Both the position numbers and the translations under genes were made by a program. The notes under the pieces were generated by a model. That model made no database searches. It was not told the origin of the DNA and worked only from the letters and a program-made list of their open reading frames with translations. This document shows positions 7,961 to 17,303 of a stretch of DNA of 19,395 nucleotides, in pieces (position 1 is the stretch's first letter; every line of letters starts with the position of its first letter). Origin of the DNA: Thoreauomyces humboldtii (lineage: Eukaryota > Chytridiomycota > Chytridiomycetes > Spizellomycetales > Powellomycetaceae); the NCBI GenBank assembly GCA_027596035.1, contig JADGJA010000414.1:1-19395 (forward strand). Direction: 5' to 3'.

Positions 7961-10442
7961 CTATTTGTCCTTGCTGCTATCCTCCTTGAGTGTGACGGTT
8001 CTGTTCAGGACGAACCTGTCGTTTCCGACGTCCGAGTCCCTGTCGAGACAGAAGTAGGCTGTCCTGACCGCCTGGAACTTGTCCTCGACCTTCCTGTTCC
8101 GGATGCCCAGGTCCGCGACGGCGCCCTTGACGAGGACCAGCGAGTCCGGGTTGATGTCCGTGAGCCAACCTCCCGGCACCTCCTTCTCGTTCTGGGGGTT
8201 CTCGTGGAGGAAGAGGTTCGAGTAGAGACGGACCTCGTCGATCGCGACGGGGGACCTGTGGGTCTTGGATTCCGCCACCCAGTGGATGAACGTCTTTGGC
8301 TTCTTGGTGACGGTCGTGGAGTCGTTCTCGTATCTGGCCTTGATCTCGACCACGACGCCCGATGCGTCCTTGACCGTCTCGAGGGCCGTGATGGGGAAGG
8401 GCAGGTTGAGGAGTCCGACCGTCTTTCCGGGTGCGAGCCGGAAGAAGTTTGGATCGTCCACCTCCCTGAAGTCCGACCTCTCTATGAAGACGGTGCGGGT
8501 GAACGGCAGGGATCTCGATCCCATGGCGTCGTCGCGGGGCTTGTTGGGGACGACGATCTCCTCCTCGTGGGTTTCCGGTAGGTTGACGAGGGTGACCTTC
8601 AGGGGTTCCAGGACAAGGAAGATCCGGGGAGCCACTTCGTTGAGGTGTTCCCTGACGACGCCCTCGATCCGGTCCGGGTGGATGGTCGTGACGGCGGTCG
8701 TGACCCCCACGTCGCGGACGAAGGCGTTGACCGCTTCCGGTGTGTAGCCACGTCGTCGGATAGCGGCCATGGTGAAGAGTCTGGGATCGTCCCAGCCGGA
8801 GACGAGCTTCTCGTCAACGAGGAGCTTGAGCTTTCGCTTGGACATGACCGTGTAGGCGAGGTTGAGACGTCCGTACTCCCACTGGACGGGCTTGTAAATC
8901 TCGAGGGCGTCCACGAGCCAGTAATAGGATTGACGGGAGAGTGTGAACTCTGTGGTGCAGAGGGAGTGGGTGATGTCCTCGAAGGAATCGACGAGGCAGT
9001 GGGTAAAGTCGTAGGTGGGGTAGATGCACCACTGGTCTCCGGTCCGGTGGTGAGGGGCTTTTAGGATTCGGTAGGCCACGAGATCCCAGAACTGGGGGTT
9101 CGGGTTCTGCATGTCCATCTTCATGCGAAGGAACGCCTCTCGGGGTTCGTATTCACCTCGCTTCATCTTCTCGAATTCGGCTAGGGATTCCGCGATCGGT
9201 CGGTTGCGATGCGGACAGTCGCTGCGTGGCCCCCGGTTGTCTCCCCCTCGTCCGGCCTTGATCTCGTCGCCCGTGCAGTGGCAAACGTATGCTTTGTCCT
9301 TTTTCGTCAGTTCGACGGCCAGGTCGTAGAGTTTTTGGAAGTGATCGGACGAATACGTGATCTGATGTGGCTTGTAGCCCAGCCACTCGATGGTCTCCAG
9401 AATGGTGTCGAAGTAAATCTTCTCCTCTGCACCGGGATTCGTGTCGTCGTAGCGCAGGTTGGTGATTCCGTTGTTGGCAGCAGCGTAACCAAAGTTGACG
9501 TTGATGGCCTTTGCGTGGCCAATGTGAAGGAAACCGTTCGGCTCTGGTGGAAACCGAGTGATGACCTGACCGCCCGTCCGCTTCAGATGCTCCTCCATGA
9601 GTTTTGGGTTGATCTGAGGATTCTCTCCAGCTTTGTGAAGCCGCGCTAGCTCCCCCTCAAAGATGAACTTTGTGCTCTTGGCTGCCTCGGCAATCTTACT
9701 GACCGTGGGACCGGTGCTTGCCGTGTCAGCCACGGTCGCTGCCTTGACCGGCTTGGCGGCCGCCTTCTCCTTCAGTTTCTGTCAGGTTGGTGGAATTGTT
9801 TGAGATTTGCGGTTCTTCGATGATTCGGCCCCCTTCTCACATGCGCACGCAAAACACAAAAACACACGAACGCACCTTCAGCTTTGGGTCATCCCGGTCG
9901 TCCTTGGGTCCTAGGTATGCGAGAATCTGCTTGTCGACCTCCTCCTTGACGGCCAGGGCGTTCGCCCACTTCAGGCTGGATCGCAGCGCTCCCAGGAGAG
10001 GTCCCAGGACCTGGTACCTCTTCTCGTCCAAGTCCTTCTTCCTAGACTCGAGCAGGGCGGTGACGGCCTTGCTGATGTCCTCCGGGGTAACGGTGACACC
10101 CACGCCGCAGTCGGCATCGAACGCCTTGTCGTCGATGGGCGCGTCGGGAGCCTTCTTCTCGACGTGCTTGACGGCGGCCGTGACCTGGTCGCTGCCGGTC
10201 AGACGACCGTCCGCGATGGCTCTGGTGATGTATGGGAGGTGAGGCGTGGCCTTTGGCGTGATGGTGGAAGCGAGGGTGTAGAAGAGAGCTCCGGTGCCTC
10301 GGTCGGTGCCATTTGCCTCGACTCCTGCGGCGGTGATCACGGCATGGAGGTTCGCGCCGAGCTTCTTGTTGGCGGCCGTCTCCTTTGCCTTCTGCTCCGA
10401 GAAGCCGATCTTTGTGAACAGCTCCACCAGATTGTCACTCAT
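7961..10442 (-). CDS. GLN4: Glutaminyl-tRNA synthetase, cytosolic
   Basis: Two exons on the minus strand, 10442-9876 and 9778-7961, encode 794 residues, close to the 809 of yeast Gln4. The intron 9875-9779 (97 nt) begins GTGCG and ends GACAG in phase 0. Residues 1 to about 190 are the eukaryotic GlnRS-specific N-terminal helical/RNA-binding region (MSDNLVELFTKIGFSEQKA onward). The class I catalytic core follows, with the HIGH signature in PEPNGFLHIGHAK (274-277) and the KMSKS-type loop VMSKRKL (500-506), plus conserved GDQWCIYPTYDFTHCLVDS. The C-terminal third is the beta-barrel anticodon-binding region. The enzyme charges tRNA-Gln with glutamine using ATP. There is no mitochondrial presequence, so it is the cytosolic enzyme. 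It converges with the scaffold gene and diverges from DPH3 across a 1.35 kb gap. Confidence 0.97.
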
Positions 10443-10550
10443 CGTACGCTGCTGGCTCCAGGATATGCCGTGTGGGTTGAATATCTGATTCCCAGTCAGT
10501 CAGTCAGTACTCTAGGGGTGCAGTGGTGACCATCCCCAGAACAAGGACCA

Positions 10551-10580
10551 GCAAAGGGGTTTCCTGCAAAGGGGTTTCCT
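10551..10580. repeat. Two-copy 15-bp tandem repeat
   Basis: The unit GCAAAGGGGTTTCCT occurs twice without interruption, at 10551-10565 and 10566-10580, about 110-140 bp upstream of the GlnRS start codon. The copies are identical, so the duplication is recent or selected. It could double a factor-binding site in the GlnRS promoter; nothing in the sequence proves this. Confidence 0.8.
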
Positions 10581-11450
10581 CTCGTGGGGTTAGGGCTGCT
10601 CGGGCAGGGCAAACCCCCGTGCCGCCTTGTGCCGCCATCTCGGAAAACATACTCTTACAGGCGGTAAGTAGAACTTGATTATCGCAAAGGACACAAGTGT
10701 CACTGCCACGACTTGATCTAGCAGAGAGACGCCGAGGCGTTCCGATTTAAACTGGCCGTCGAATGCATGTGTGCGATGCTCGTCAAGGTGAGGTCAGTCA
10801 AACCAGAAGTTGATCTTGAAAAGCCAGTAGTGTTGTAAAAGGGTTTGGTACGGTAACTGAGGGCGGGACTGCCATTGCGGGGGTTGCTATGCTTCTCTCC
10901 GATCTCGTCAAGAGGAACCTAGAGGCGCATTACACTGTACGGAAAACGGCGCTGCCGCGGCGCTATCTGCCTTTCGGCAGCGTAGCCTTCCGGCCTTAAG
11001 TGCAGTCGCTCGTTGTTGCGAAGAGACGGAACGGTTGCAAGCCCCCTTTGCAGTCTGGTAGCCACTGTGGAGGAGCCGATGCTCGAATCTTCATGGTCAA
11101 CGACGTCAAAAAGCATATGGCCCAGGTCCATTTGTCAAGTAAAATACGGGTGCTCGATCACTGCAGTATATCTGATTTACACGGTGCTCTTGTGCAGTTG
11201 ATGGTCTCGGCCTATGGGGCTGGCGCACCCGGCCTCGGGGCGAGCATCGGCCCCTATAGATCAGGTTGGTGAATGCATATTGGCATGTTAGGTTTTCAAA
11301 GGACCGAGAAAGGCTCCCAGTTTACAGTATCATAATAATACACCTGCCAGTGAGTCATCAGGTAAAAGAAAAAAAAAGCAAAAAACAGAAATTGCCGCAG
11401 TCATCAGTCATCAGTCGCTTCGCTCTCTCGTCAACTGTACACTCTGTACG

Positions 11451-11640
11451 TTGCTCAATATCAGTCTCTCCTGTCCTGTCCTGTATCCAACAAGTTCCGT
11501 CCTTCTCTCCGTCTCTCTTCGCTCCCTTTCTTGTTCGCCGCCCGTTCACCCGCCCGTCTTTCCAGCCGAGCCAAACAGGGATAAACTCGCCTCCCACTCC
11601 TTCCCTTCCACCCCTCCGTTTCGTGCCCTAGTGTCAGGAA
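11451..11640 (+). promoter_or_regulatory. Pyrimidine-rich promoter/leader of DPH3
   Basis: A long C/T-rich tract on the coding strand, followed by purine-rich sequence up to the DPH3 ATG. CT-rich tracts just upstream of or within the leader are common at transcription start regions of well-expressed fungal genes. The exact start site cannot be read from sequence. Confidence 0.35.
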
Positions 11641-11793
11641 AAACTCATCCCCTGGAGGAGCACCAAGAAGGAAGGAAGGGGGAACAAAGAACGTCGTCCC
11701 GCCGAGCGGAGGATCCCTCCCGACCGAACCAAATCCCCCCGATCGCAACGCTCCCGAAAGGACCGACCCGAAAAGAGAAAAAAAGCTCGCCCA

Positions 11794-12136
11794 ATGACCT
11801 CCTTCTACGACGAGGTCGAGATAGAGGACATGGACTACGACGAGGAGACGAAAGCCTACTACTACCCATGTCCGTGCGGCGACAAGTTCGAGATCACCGA
11901 GGTACAAGGGGAATGGGAACGAAAGCCCAGGAGGAAGAAGAGGGTTTCGCTCATCCTTCTTCATTTTCTTTTCTTTTCCTTTTCAGGAGGAACTGAGGGA
12001 CGGGGAGGAGATCGCTCGGTGTCCCAGCTGCTCCCTGATCATCAGGGTCATCTACGATCCGGAAGAGTTTGGCTGCGGGAGCGAGGACGGGGACACGCTC
12101 GATCTCGCTTCCCTCTCCATCACCGTCTCGGCATGA
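11794..12136 (+). CDS. DPH3: Diphthamide biosynthesis protein 3 (CSL zinc protein)
   Basis: Two exons, 11794-11901 and 11987-12136, encode 85 residues; the yeast protein Dph3/Kti11 has 82. The intron 11902-11986 (85 nt) begins GTACAA and ends in a polypyrimidine tract with TTTTCAG. The CSL-type zinc finger is complete: Cys26 and Cys28 in [11 protein letters not shown], Cys48 and Cys51 in [13 protein letters not shown], matching the spacing in yeast. DPH3 supplies electrons to the radical enzyme Dph1-Dph2 in the first step of diphthamide formation on eEF2, and as Kti11 it also supports Elongator-dependent tRNA wobble modification. It is a small cytosolic protein. The tail after IYDPEEF is acidic, as usual. 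The gene converges with YSC84. Confidence 0.97.
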
Positions 12137-12434
12137 CACCCCATCATCCCCATCATCCCATCATCCCATCATTCCCATCATCACATATCTCACAATCCCG
12201 TTCCATCTGCTTCCAACGGATCCCACCGGGAATGCGAACTATGTAAAAAGAAAATAAGAGGAAAGGAGAAGAAGAAGAGAGAGAAAAGATATATACCCAA
12301 AATGATAGGGAAGGGAATGGAAGAGAAAGGCAGGAGGTTTGGTGGGTGGTGAAAAGCTGCTACTCCTACGACCACGAACAGGATAACGATGGCATAAAAG
12401 ACTACTAGAAGGAAGAAGGGAGAAAAGGGCACTG
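12137..12434. other. Convergent 3' region between DPH3 and YSC84
   Basis: The shared 3' flank of two convergent genes. It starts with degenerate CATCATCCC repeats at about 12141-12183, followed by purine-rich sequence with many GAAAAG/GAGAAG runs on the plus strand. No independent gene is seen. One minus-strand frame stays open here and would be read if the last YSC84 intron were retained (see findings). Confidence 0.5.
12141..12183. repeat. Degenerate CATCATCCC tandem repeat
   Basis: Short, imperfect tandem repetition of CATCATCCC/CATCATTCCC just after the DPH3 stop codon, in its presumed 3' UTR. Simple-sequence slippage is the likely origin. Confidence 0.7.
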
Positions 12435-13787
12435 CTACTGCATCTGGACGTAGTTCGCGGGGAACTTTTCGACGAGAAAGGGGTTGTCAGTAGAGCAGTC
12501 ACGTTCGACCCGACCCGGGCGACGGTTTCCAGACTCACCGATCCGTCGCGACCGTTGCACGTTCCGGTCCACCAGTCGTTCTGGTTGGTCGTCTTCTTGG
12601 TGATCGAGATGACGTCTCCCTTCCTGAAGCTCAGATCGTCGGCTCGCTCGCCGGCAAAGTCGTACAGAGCGACGGCCGTTCCGTTGGCGGACTTCTGCGG
12701 TGGTGGAGGCGGGGCTGCCGCGACGCCCGCCCATTGAGCTGGACCCTGGGATGGAGTAGGGAGGGAGGAGTTGGATCCGTACTGGGACGATGAAGCGCCG
12801 CCGTTGAGCGAGTTGCTGCTCCCGGCAGGAGTGACCTGCGCGCTGCCTTCCCCGGTGCCGGTGCGGCGGTTGAGAGCCCTGAAAATGAAATGATATCAGC
12901 AAAGAGAAATGGCGATCACATTACAAAGTAGCCGGTCTGCGTACCTGTAAAGGTCCTCCGCCGCTGGAGGTGGGGGAATGGATCCAGACAGGATCTCCTT
13001 TGCACCGACCTTGCGGTGGTAGAACGTTGCGTTCGTGTCCTTTCGCTCGACGATGACCGAGCCTTCGATGCTGACACCGGCAAACAATCCGCGGGTCTTG
13101 CTGTAGGAGAAGATGGCGGCAAAGTTGCCAACGGTTCCAGCAGCTTCAGCGTTGCGGCCGAGGGGTCCAGCGGCGACTAAGATCACGAAAGCCGAGGGTC
13201 AGGGTGGTGTGGAGTCTGCAGGCTACGGAAAGTTCGACCATACCCGAAAGGTTTCCGCCGAGGGTAACGTTTCCGCCGTGGCTGAAAGCCTTGACGGCAT
13301 CCTTCGTGTTCAGAATGATGACAAAATCCGTAAGCTCGGCACCGATCTGGCCCCCGACTCCCATGCCTGCTGTTCCAATTGCCGACGGTGCCGACCAGCT
13401 TCCATCCTCCTGTCTAGGAAACATCCGGTCAGAAGCGTGCAGAGGCTTGTGATCTTTCGAGCAGGGGTGTTCAGCTACCTTGCAACCACAAGACCGCTTC
13501 CCGCACGTCCCGAGAAAAGGAACCCGGCTTTGATGACAGTCAAGACGGCGATGCCCTTGGCGTTGGCTGCAGGAAGATCCTGAGTTAGCCACGAGGAAGC
13601 CCAGGAGACCAAGATCGGTCCGCGACGACTTTGAGCAACGAACGAGTGGGTCACACGCACATATGATGTGGGGAGGGATGAGCTGGTCGGGACCCTTGCC
13701 CTTTTCCGGCTTTACGAATTGCTCAATGGTCTTGGCGGCCTTGCGACATTCCGAGGCGAGGTCCGAGGGGAGAGGAGAGTTGACCAT
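12435..13787 (-). CDS. YSC84: Ysc84/Lsb3-type actin-binding SH3 protein
   Basis: Six exons on the minus strand encode 328 residues: 13787-13661, 13566-13479, 13413-13244, 13176-12945, 12878-12539, 12464-12435. Residues 1 to about 205 form the YAB/SYLF domain that binds actin filaments and lipid: NSPLPSDLASECRKAAKTI, NAKGIAVLTVIKAGFLFSGR, DGSWSAPSAIGTAG, GAELTDFVIILNT, SVAAGPLGRNAEAAG, SYSKTRGLFAGVSIEGS. A Ser/Gly/Pro-rich linker (207-273) follows. A C-terminal SH3 domain covers about 273-328, with ALYDF (276-280), the WW pair (308-309) and FPANYV (320-325). In yeast, Lsb3 and Ysc84 act at cortical actin patches in endocytosis, with SH3 contacts to proline-rich partners such as Las17. Each exon junction was chosen to keep this family sequence continuous. 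The last exon is only 30 nt. Confidence 0.95.
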
Positions 13788-14141
13788 GATGATTGGACCG
13801 TCTGGGCTTCTTCTGAGATACGATAGAGAGAGACTGTTCTCTTCGAGGTTCCGAGGCTATGTTACAGTCTGATGTGAGTTCGGTTGACGAGTCTTGTATA
13901 AAACTGGGAATGGGGGACAGGTTTCTCGCTTGGCGTTGACCGCACGCACAGCCAGGGGGTGACCCGGTGGTGGCTGGCACAGCCATTTCGTCACTCGTTG
14001 GCACAAGGTGGTGGGTGTGCCGTCACAACTCCTCTTGCAGACTGTACCAATGCCGCTGCGCGGAACCGAATGCTAGACGGCATTTCCTTCGCCCACACCG
14101 CATACCGGTAGTTTAACTCCATCCCGGTTACACGCAAGAAC
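13788..14141. promoter_or_regulatory. Divergent promoter of YSC84 and the membrane-protein gene
   Basis: 354 bp between the start codons of two divergent genes, so it must hold the upstream elements of both. I see no TATA box I would trust, no gene and no strong repeat. Confidence 0.5.
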
Positions 14142-14810
14142 ATGTCTCCAGCAAAGCAAACATCCGCTGGGAAAGCCAAAGCGAAAGTCCCGAAAACAGC
14201 CGCAGACGTTCCCTTGCAGATGCCATCCCCATCAGTCTCCAAAAACGCGCCTCTGATCGACCTGGACGAAGAGGAACAATGGCGCATCGTCAACGAAACG
14301 GGACTCCTTCACAAGCTCAAGGCAGATGCCACGGCCGCAAATGTACGGCCAGGTACCATCAGCTCTTTCGCCGACGACGAGCCCGTGTTTGTTGCCATCT
14401 TCCTTGCCATCCCGTTGACCATGCTTCACGGTCTCTTGGAGTTCATGGTGCACGAGCAGTACGCCTTCACGGAACGGTTCACCGCAAGCCACGTCCTACG
14501 ACGGCAGGTGCCTCTCGCGCCCGCGATCGGCCTTCTGGCCTACGCGACCGGTCGTCTCAAGGGACACCTTGCCGCTCAGATCGCTTTCCTGGTCGCGAGC
14601 GCGGCGGCGGGATGCGCCCTCATCGCCTTCACGAGCAACGAGCCCACCTTTGGGGAGATGCTCAACACGCCCGGTCTGGCCGTGCTGTGGATCCTGCTGG
14701 TCATCCAGATGCGGCTGTCGTTTGCGGTGCCGAGTCTCCTGGTGCCTCTTGCCTATCACTTCCGACATCATTTCGAGGGGAGCAACATCAGAGGCGGATT
14801 CGACACGTGA
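14142..14810 (+). CDS. Multi-pass membrane protein, DUF7719-like
   Basis: A single exon of 222 residues starting at ATG 14142. The first 85 residues are hydrophilic, Lys/Ala/Pro-rich then acidic (LIDLDEEEQWRIVNETG). About four hydrophobic helices follow: VFVAIFLAIPLTMLHGLLEF (about 87-106), PLAPAIGLLAYATG, AQIAFLVASAAAGCALIAF, and LAVLWILLVIQMRLSFAV leading into a Pro-containing stretch. The IPLTMLHGLLEFMVHEQY element resembles the PLxMLHxxLDVLVxHQY pattern I recall from uncharacterised fungal membrane proteins annotated as DUF7719; the assignment rests on that memory and needs a profile search. It has no signal peptide, so it is probably inserted in an internal membrane with its N-terminus in the cytosol. 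Function unknown. It is divergent from YSC84 and convergent with COQ8. Confidence 0.85.
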   Translation: MSPAKQTSAGKAKAKVPKTAADVPLQMPSPSVSKNAPLIDLDEEEQWRIVNETGLLHKLKADATAANVRPGTISSFADDEPVFVAIFLAIPLTMLHGLLEFMVHEQYAFTERFTASHVLRRQVPLAPAIGLLAYATGRLKGHLAAQIAFLVASAAAGCALIAFTSNEPTFGEMLNTPGLAVLWILLVIQMRLSFAVPSLLVPLAYHFRHHFEGSNIRGGFDT

Positions 14811-14849
14811 ATGAAGGGACGGCCAGCGGTGTCGTGCAATTTGACTGTA

Positions 14850-14865
14850 TCAGAATATATTCTGA
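14850..14865. repeat. Perfect 16-bp palindrome in 3' UTR
   Basis: TCAGAATATATTCTGA is its own reverse complement and begins 39 nt after the membrane-protein stop codon. In RNA it has almost no loop, so a hairpin is less likely than a dimeric protein site or an AT-rich polyadenylation efficiency element (it contains ATATAT). Confidence 0.6.
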
Positions 14866-15056
14866 GAAAGTCTGGCCGGGGCTTGTGCATTGAGGGGAAG
14901 GCGAAGGCATCCTTCTTGTCGTCGGCCTTTCTTTCTGGTCGCGCGGTCGAGAGCGAGCAGCACCCTGATAATATTCTATTACACTAATCTAAAGTGTGGG
15001 ATGAAGCTCCCCGACGTCCCTCCTATGCCTATCTATCAGGGAGAAGTATGCAGGTT

Positions 15057-17303
15057 CTAATCCCGACCAGCATACCGCTCGAAAAGTTCCCTGCAGCGCA
15101 CGCGAGCATCCAGCTTCGAGCACAAAAGGAACGCCCCGGAGAGCTTCCGGTGCAAGGAGTACGTCTCGTCCGGTGGCGGTGTGAGACGTTCCCTCAGCAT
15201 GAGAGGGATCTCCGCACGGACCCTCTCGGTGACATCTTGCTGCCCAAAGTTGTAGACTGCCGCCGAGGACTGGGCGAACGGCTCCGCGAGCATCAGGATC
15301 GAGTTGACGTGCGCGTTGGTCATTGCCTACAGAACCAAAAAGTTAGCGTATCGGTTTCTGACAGGAGATACAAATGATGTACACAAGTACCTGACTCTCA
15401 ACCCCAGTGAGGAAGCCCAGGACAGTGGAATAGTGCGCACATCCCTTCCGGTCACCTCGAGCAGCAGCCCGCAGCACCTTTGCATAGTCATCGGTGAACG
15501 ACTGGTCGAAATCTCTTGCGGCCCCAAAGTCAAGAAGGTGGATCGTGTCGGTCTCCTCCTCGTACAGAAAGTTTGACCAGTTCGGGTCCGTCTGCATGAA
15601 TCTGAACTCAAAGAGCTCCCTGAAGCAGAGACGAAGGACCCGCCCGCCGATGCTGTCGCGGACGTCCTGTGGGAGATGCGCGAGCTGACCCAATGGCACC
15701 CCCTTCACGAACTCGGAGGTAAGCACCTGTGCGGTGCTGAGCTCATGGATAACCTGTGGAACGTTCAGGTGAGGCTTCTCGTCTTGCACTAGCTGAGCGA
15801 ATCGGTCCATGGAGGCGGCCTCGCGGACGTAATCGCACTCCCATGCGAGTTCTTTGCGCGCTACGCGGATGGTGTTATCGAGGTAAAGTCCTTTAGGCAG
15901 GAAGTTGCTGAATAGAATCAAGGTACGGAGGTTGTCCAGGTCGCTGTCGATGCTGTTGGCAACACCCGGGTATTGAACTTTTACGACTACGGACCGGCCG
16001 TCCAGGGTTGTTGCCCGATGTACTTGGCCAATAGAAGCCGCGGCGATGGGCATGAAGTCAAACGACCCAAACTTTGTTTCCCAGTTTGGACCGAGCTCCT
16101 TCGCCATCGTTGTTTGAAGTTGCGAATCCGGCATGTAGTTGGCGCTATTTTGAACTCGTAATAGAACATGTTCAAGTTCCTTGGGCAACATAGAATTATC
16201 TGAAGAGCTACTGTGAGGACCAAGGGCGCATCTTATCCTGATTCTCCAAGTGTACCTTGGATGCTCAACATCTGGCCGAGCTTCAGTGCTGCTCCTCTCA
16301 TACGCGTCAATTTCTTGACGATTCGCTCCACGTTGCTATGACTCAGCACAGCGCTGCCAGCTTGAGATTGTCCGAGTCAGCCTACAGTTCCGTACGGTGG
16401 AAGCGGGGAACTCTCACCAGGAGTATTTGACAGGCCTACCCCGCGGCGAACAACTTCACTGACTGCCCCCATTCCAACTCCAGCAGCAAGACCTAAGCAG
16501 CGCAAGATGAGCATCGTCGTACTTTCAGATTCGTGTAAAGATTAGAACCCACTTCCGTAGTGCCATAGACGGCTGACGCGCGACGCAGGTATCTTCGACT
16601 GCTGCAACTTCGGCCCTTGTGGTTGTTTGACCGCGTCAGGCGTTTCGCTTTGAGGTCTTATTTTCTCGGAGATGGGTGACTGTGGATAGACCGAGATTGC
16701 TGGCGAAGGTGCCGAGCTTGTGGGATTGACACTGGATGCTGAGCGAGGTTTTTGGAGCGCCGTGACCGTGATAGGAAATTGCTCAGATGTGATGTCGGGA
16801 ATAGATCTCTCCGTGTGAGGGAAAGAGTGAGGGATGGCAGAAGGTGAAAACCTCGGTCGTGAGTTTATCGGTTGAGGACCGTCGGCCAGAGTCGGAAGAG
16901 GAATATGTTCCATCGAGGGCTGGGCAGGAACGTGACTCGGATGCGGATATAGATTCGGCGAAGAGCTCCCTGGAGTATCGTTATGAGGCATGTTCTCCAA
17001 AGCAACTGCCGCATATATCCGCTCGGACTGCCCGATGTCGGCTTTGATGGATCCTGGAGCTTCCTGGCGATTTCGCAAAGTTTCTTTCGCAGCTCCCATA
17101 AGCTCCCCTGCCGCCCTGGGAAGACTGGACGTCCTCGCATAGTGGATCAGTCCATCACGTTGCGTGTCGAGGATCTTCCCGAAAACGAGCCGTGACCCCA
17201 GAAGTAGACCTGAATACAGAATGTTCAGTCAAGTCGACAAAGGCACGATACTTGATTGACGTTTCGAGACAAGCTCACTCAGAAAATCACTCCCTTTAGA
17301 CAT
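15057..17303 (-). CDS. COQ8: COQ8/ABC1 atypical kinase of ubiquinone biosynthesis
   Basis: Six exons on the minus strand encode 646 residues: 17303-17279, 17209-16553, 16492-16418, 16360-16256, 16199-15391, 15326-15057. COQ8 (ADCK3/UbiB family) is an ATPase on the matrix side of the mitochondrial inner membrane, needed for the CoQ-synthesis complex. Visible landmarks: the N-terminal [10 protein letters not shown] (32-41), the KxGQ helix [15 protein letters not shown] (KxGQ 279-282), the A-rich loop [11 protein letters not shown] (340-350) replacing the kinase P-loop, the ATP lysine VVVKVQYPG (Lys361), QTDPNWSNF (490-498) as catalytic loop, DFG (511-513), and the C-terminal [18 protein letters not shown] block (here [14 protein letters not shown]). 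Residues of about 80-210 form a Ser/Pro-rich linker. The ATG at 17303 is the only ATG in the open 5' frame. It is head-to-head with TAM41. Confidence 0.96.

Larger units (their letters stand above)
10443..11793. other. Long intergenic region between GlnRS and DPH3
   Basis: The largest gap in the window, 1351 bp between two divergent start codons. I find no protein resembling a known family, no tRNA (no paired A and B boxes) and no transposon ends. Contents: four CAGT units at 10493-10508, a 15-bp tandem duplication at 10551-10580, a GC-rich hairpin at 10962-10986, a TGAGTCA bZIP-type site at 11351-11357, an A-rich stretch at about 11363-11390, and a strong pyrimidine tract at about 11451-11640 before DPH3. 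The pyrimidine tract ends near a possible acceptor (TTTCCAG, near 11566), so an intron in the DPH3 5' UTR is possible but unproven. Confidence 0.5.

Noticed and set aside
8204..9064. Long plus-strand frames opposite GlnRS
   Set aside because: They lie entirely within a strongly conserved synthetase and show no known domain.
10595..10602. GGTTAGGG string as a telomere-like repeat
   Set aside because: A single copy only; no array.
11040..11110. A GCTCGAATC string suggestive of a tRNA T-loop
   Set aside because: No matching A box at the right distance and no acceptor-stem pairing on either strand.
11000..11272. A 90-codon plus-strand open frame in the long intergenic gap
   Set aside because: No ATG start at its beginning, no domain, and no clear splice partners; kept only as possible non-coding sequence.
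13567..13580. Acceptor at 13580 for YSC84 intron 1
   Set aside because: Joining there gives a TGA at the junction; the downstream CTGCAG acceptor restores the family sequence HIISNAKGIAVLTV.
16493..16552. COQ8 donor GTTCTA (reading HYGSG)
   Set aside because: The nearby donor GTGGGT gives HYGSLAAGVG, matching the family's HYGGLAAGLG, with the frame kept.
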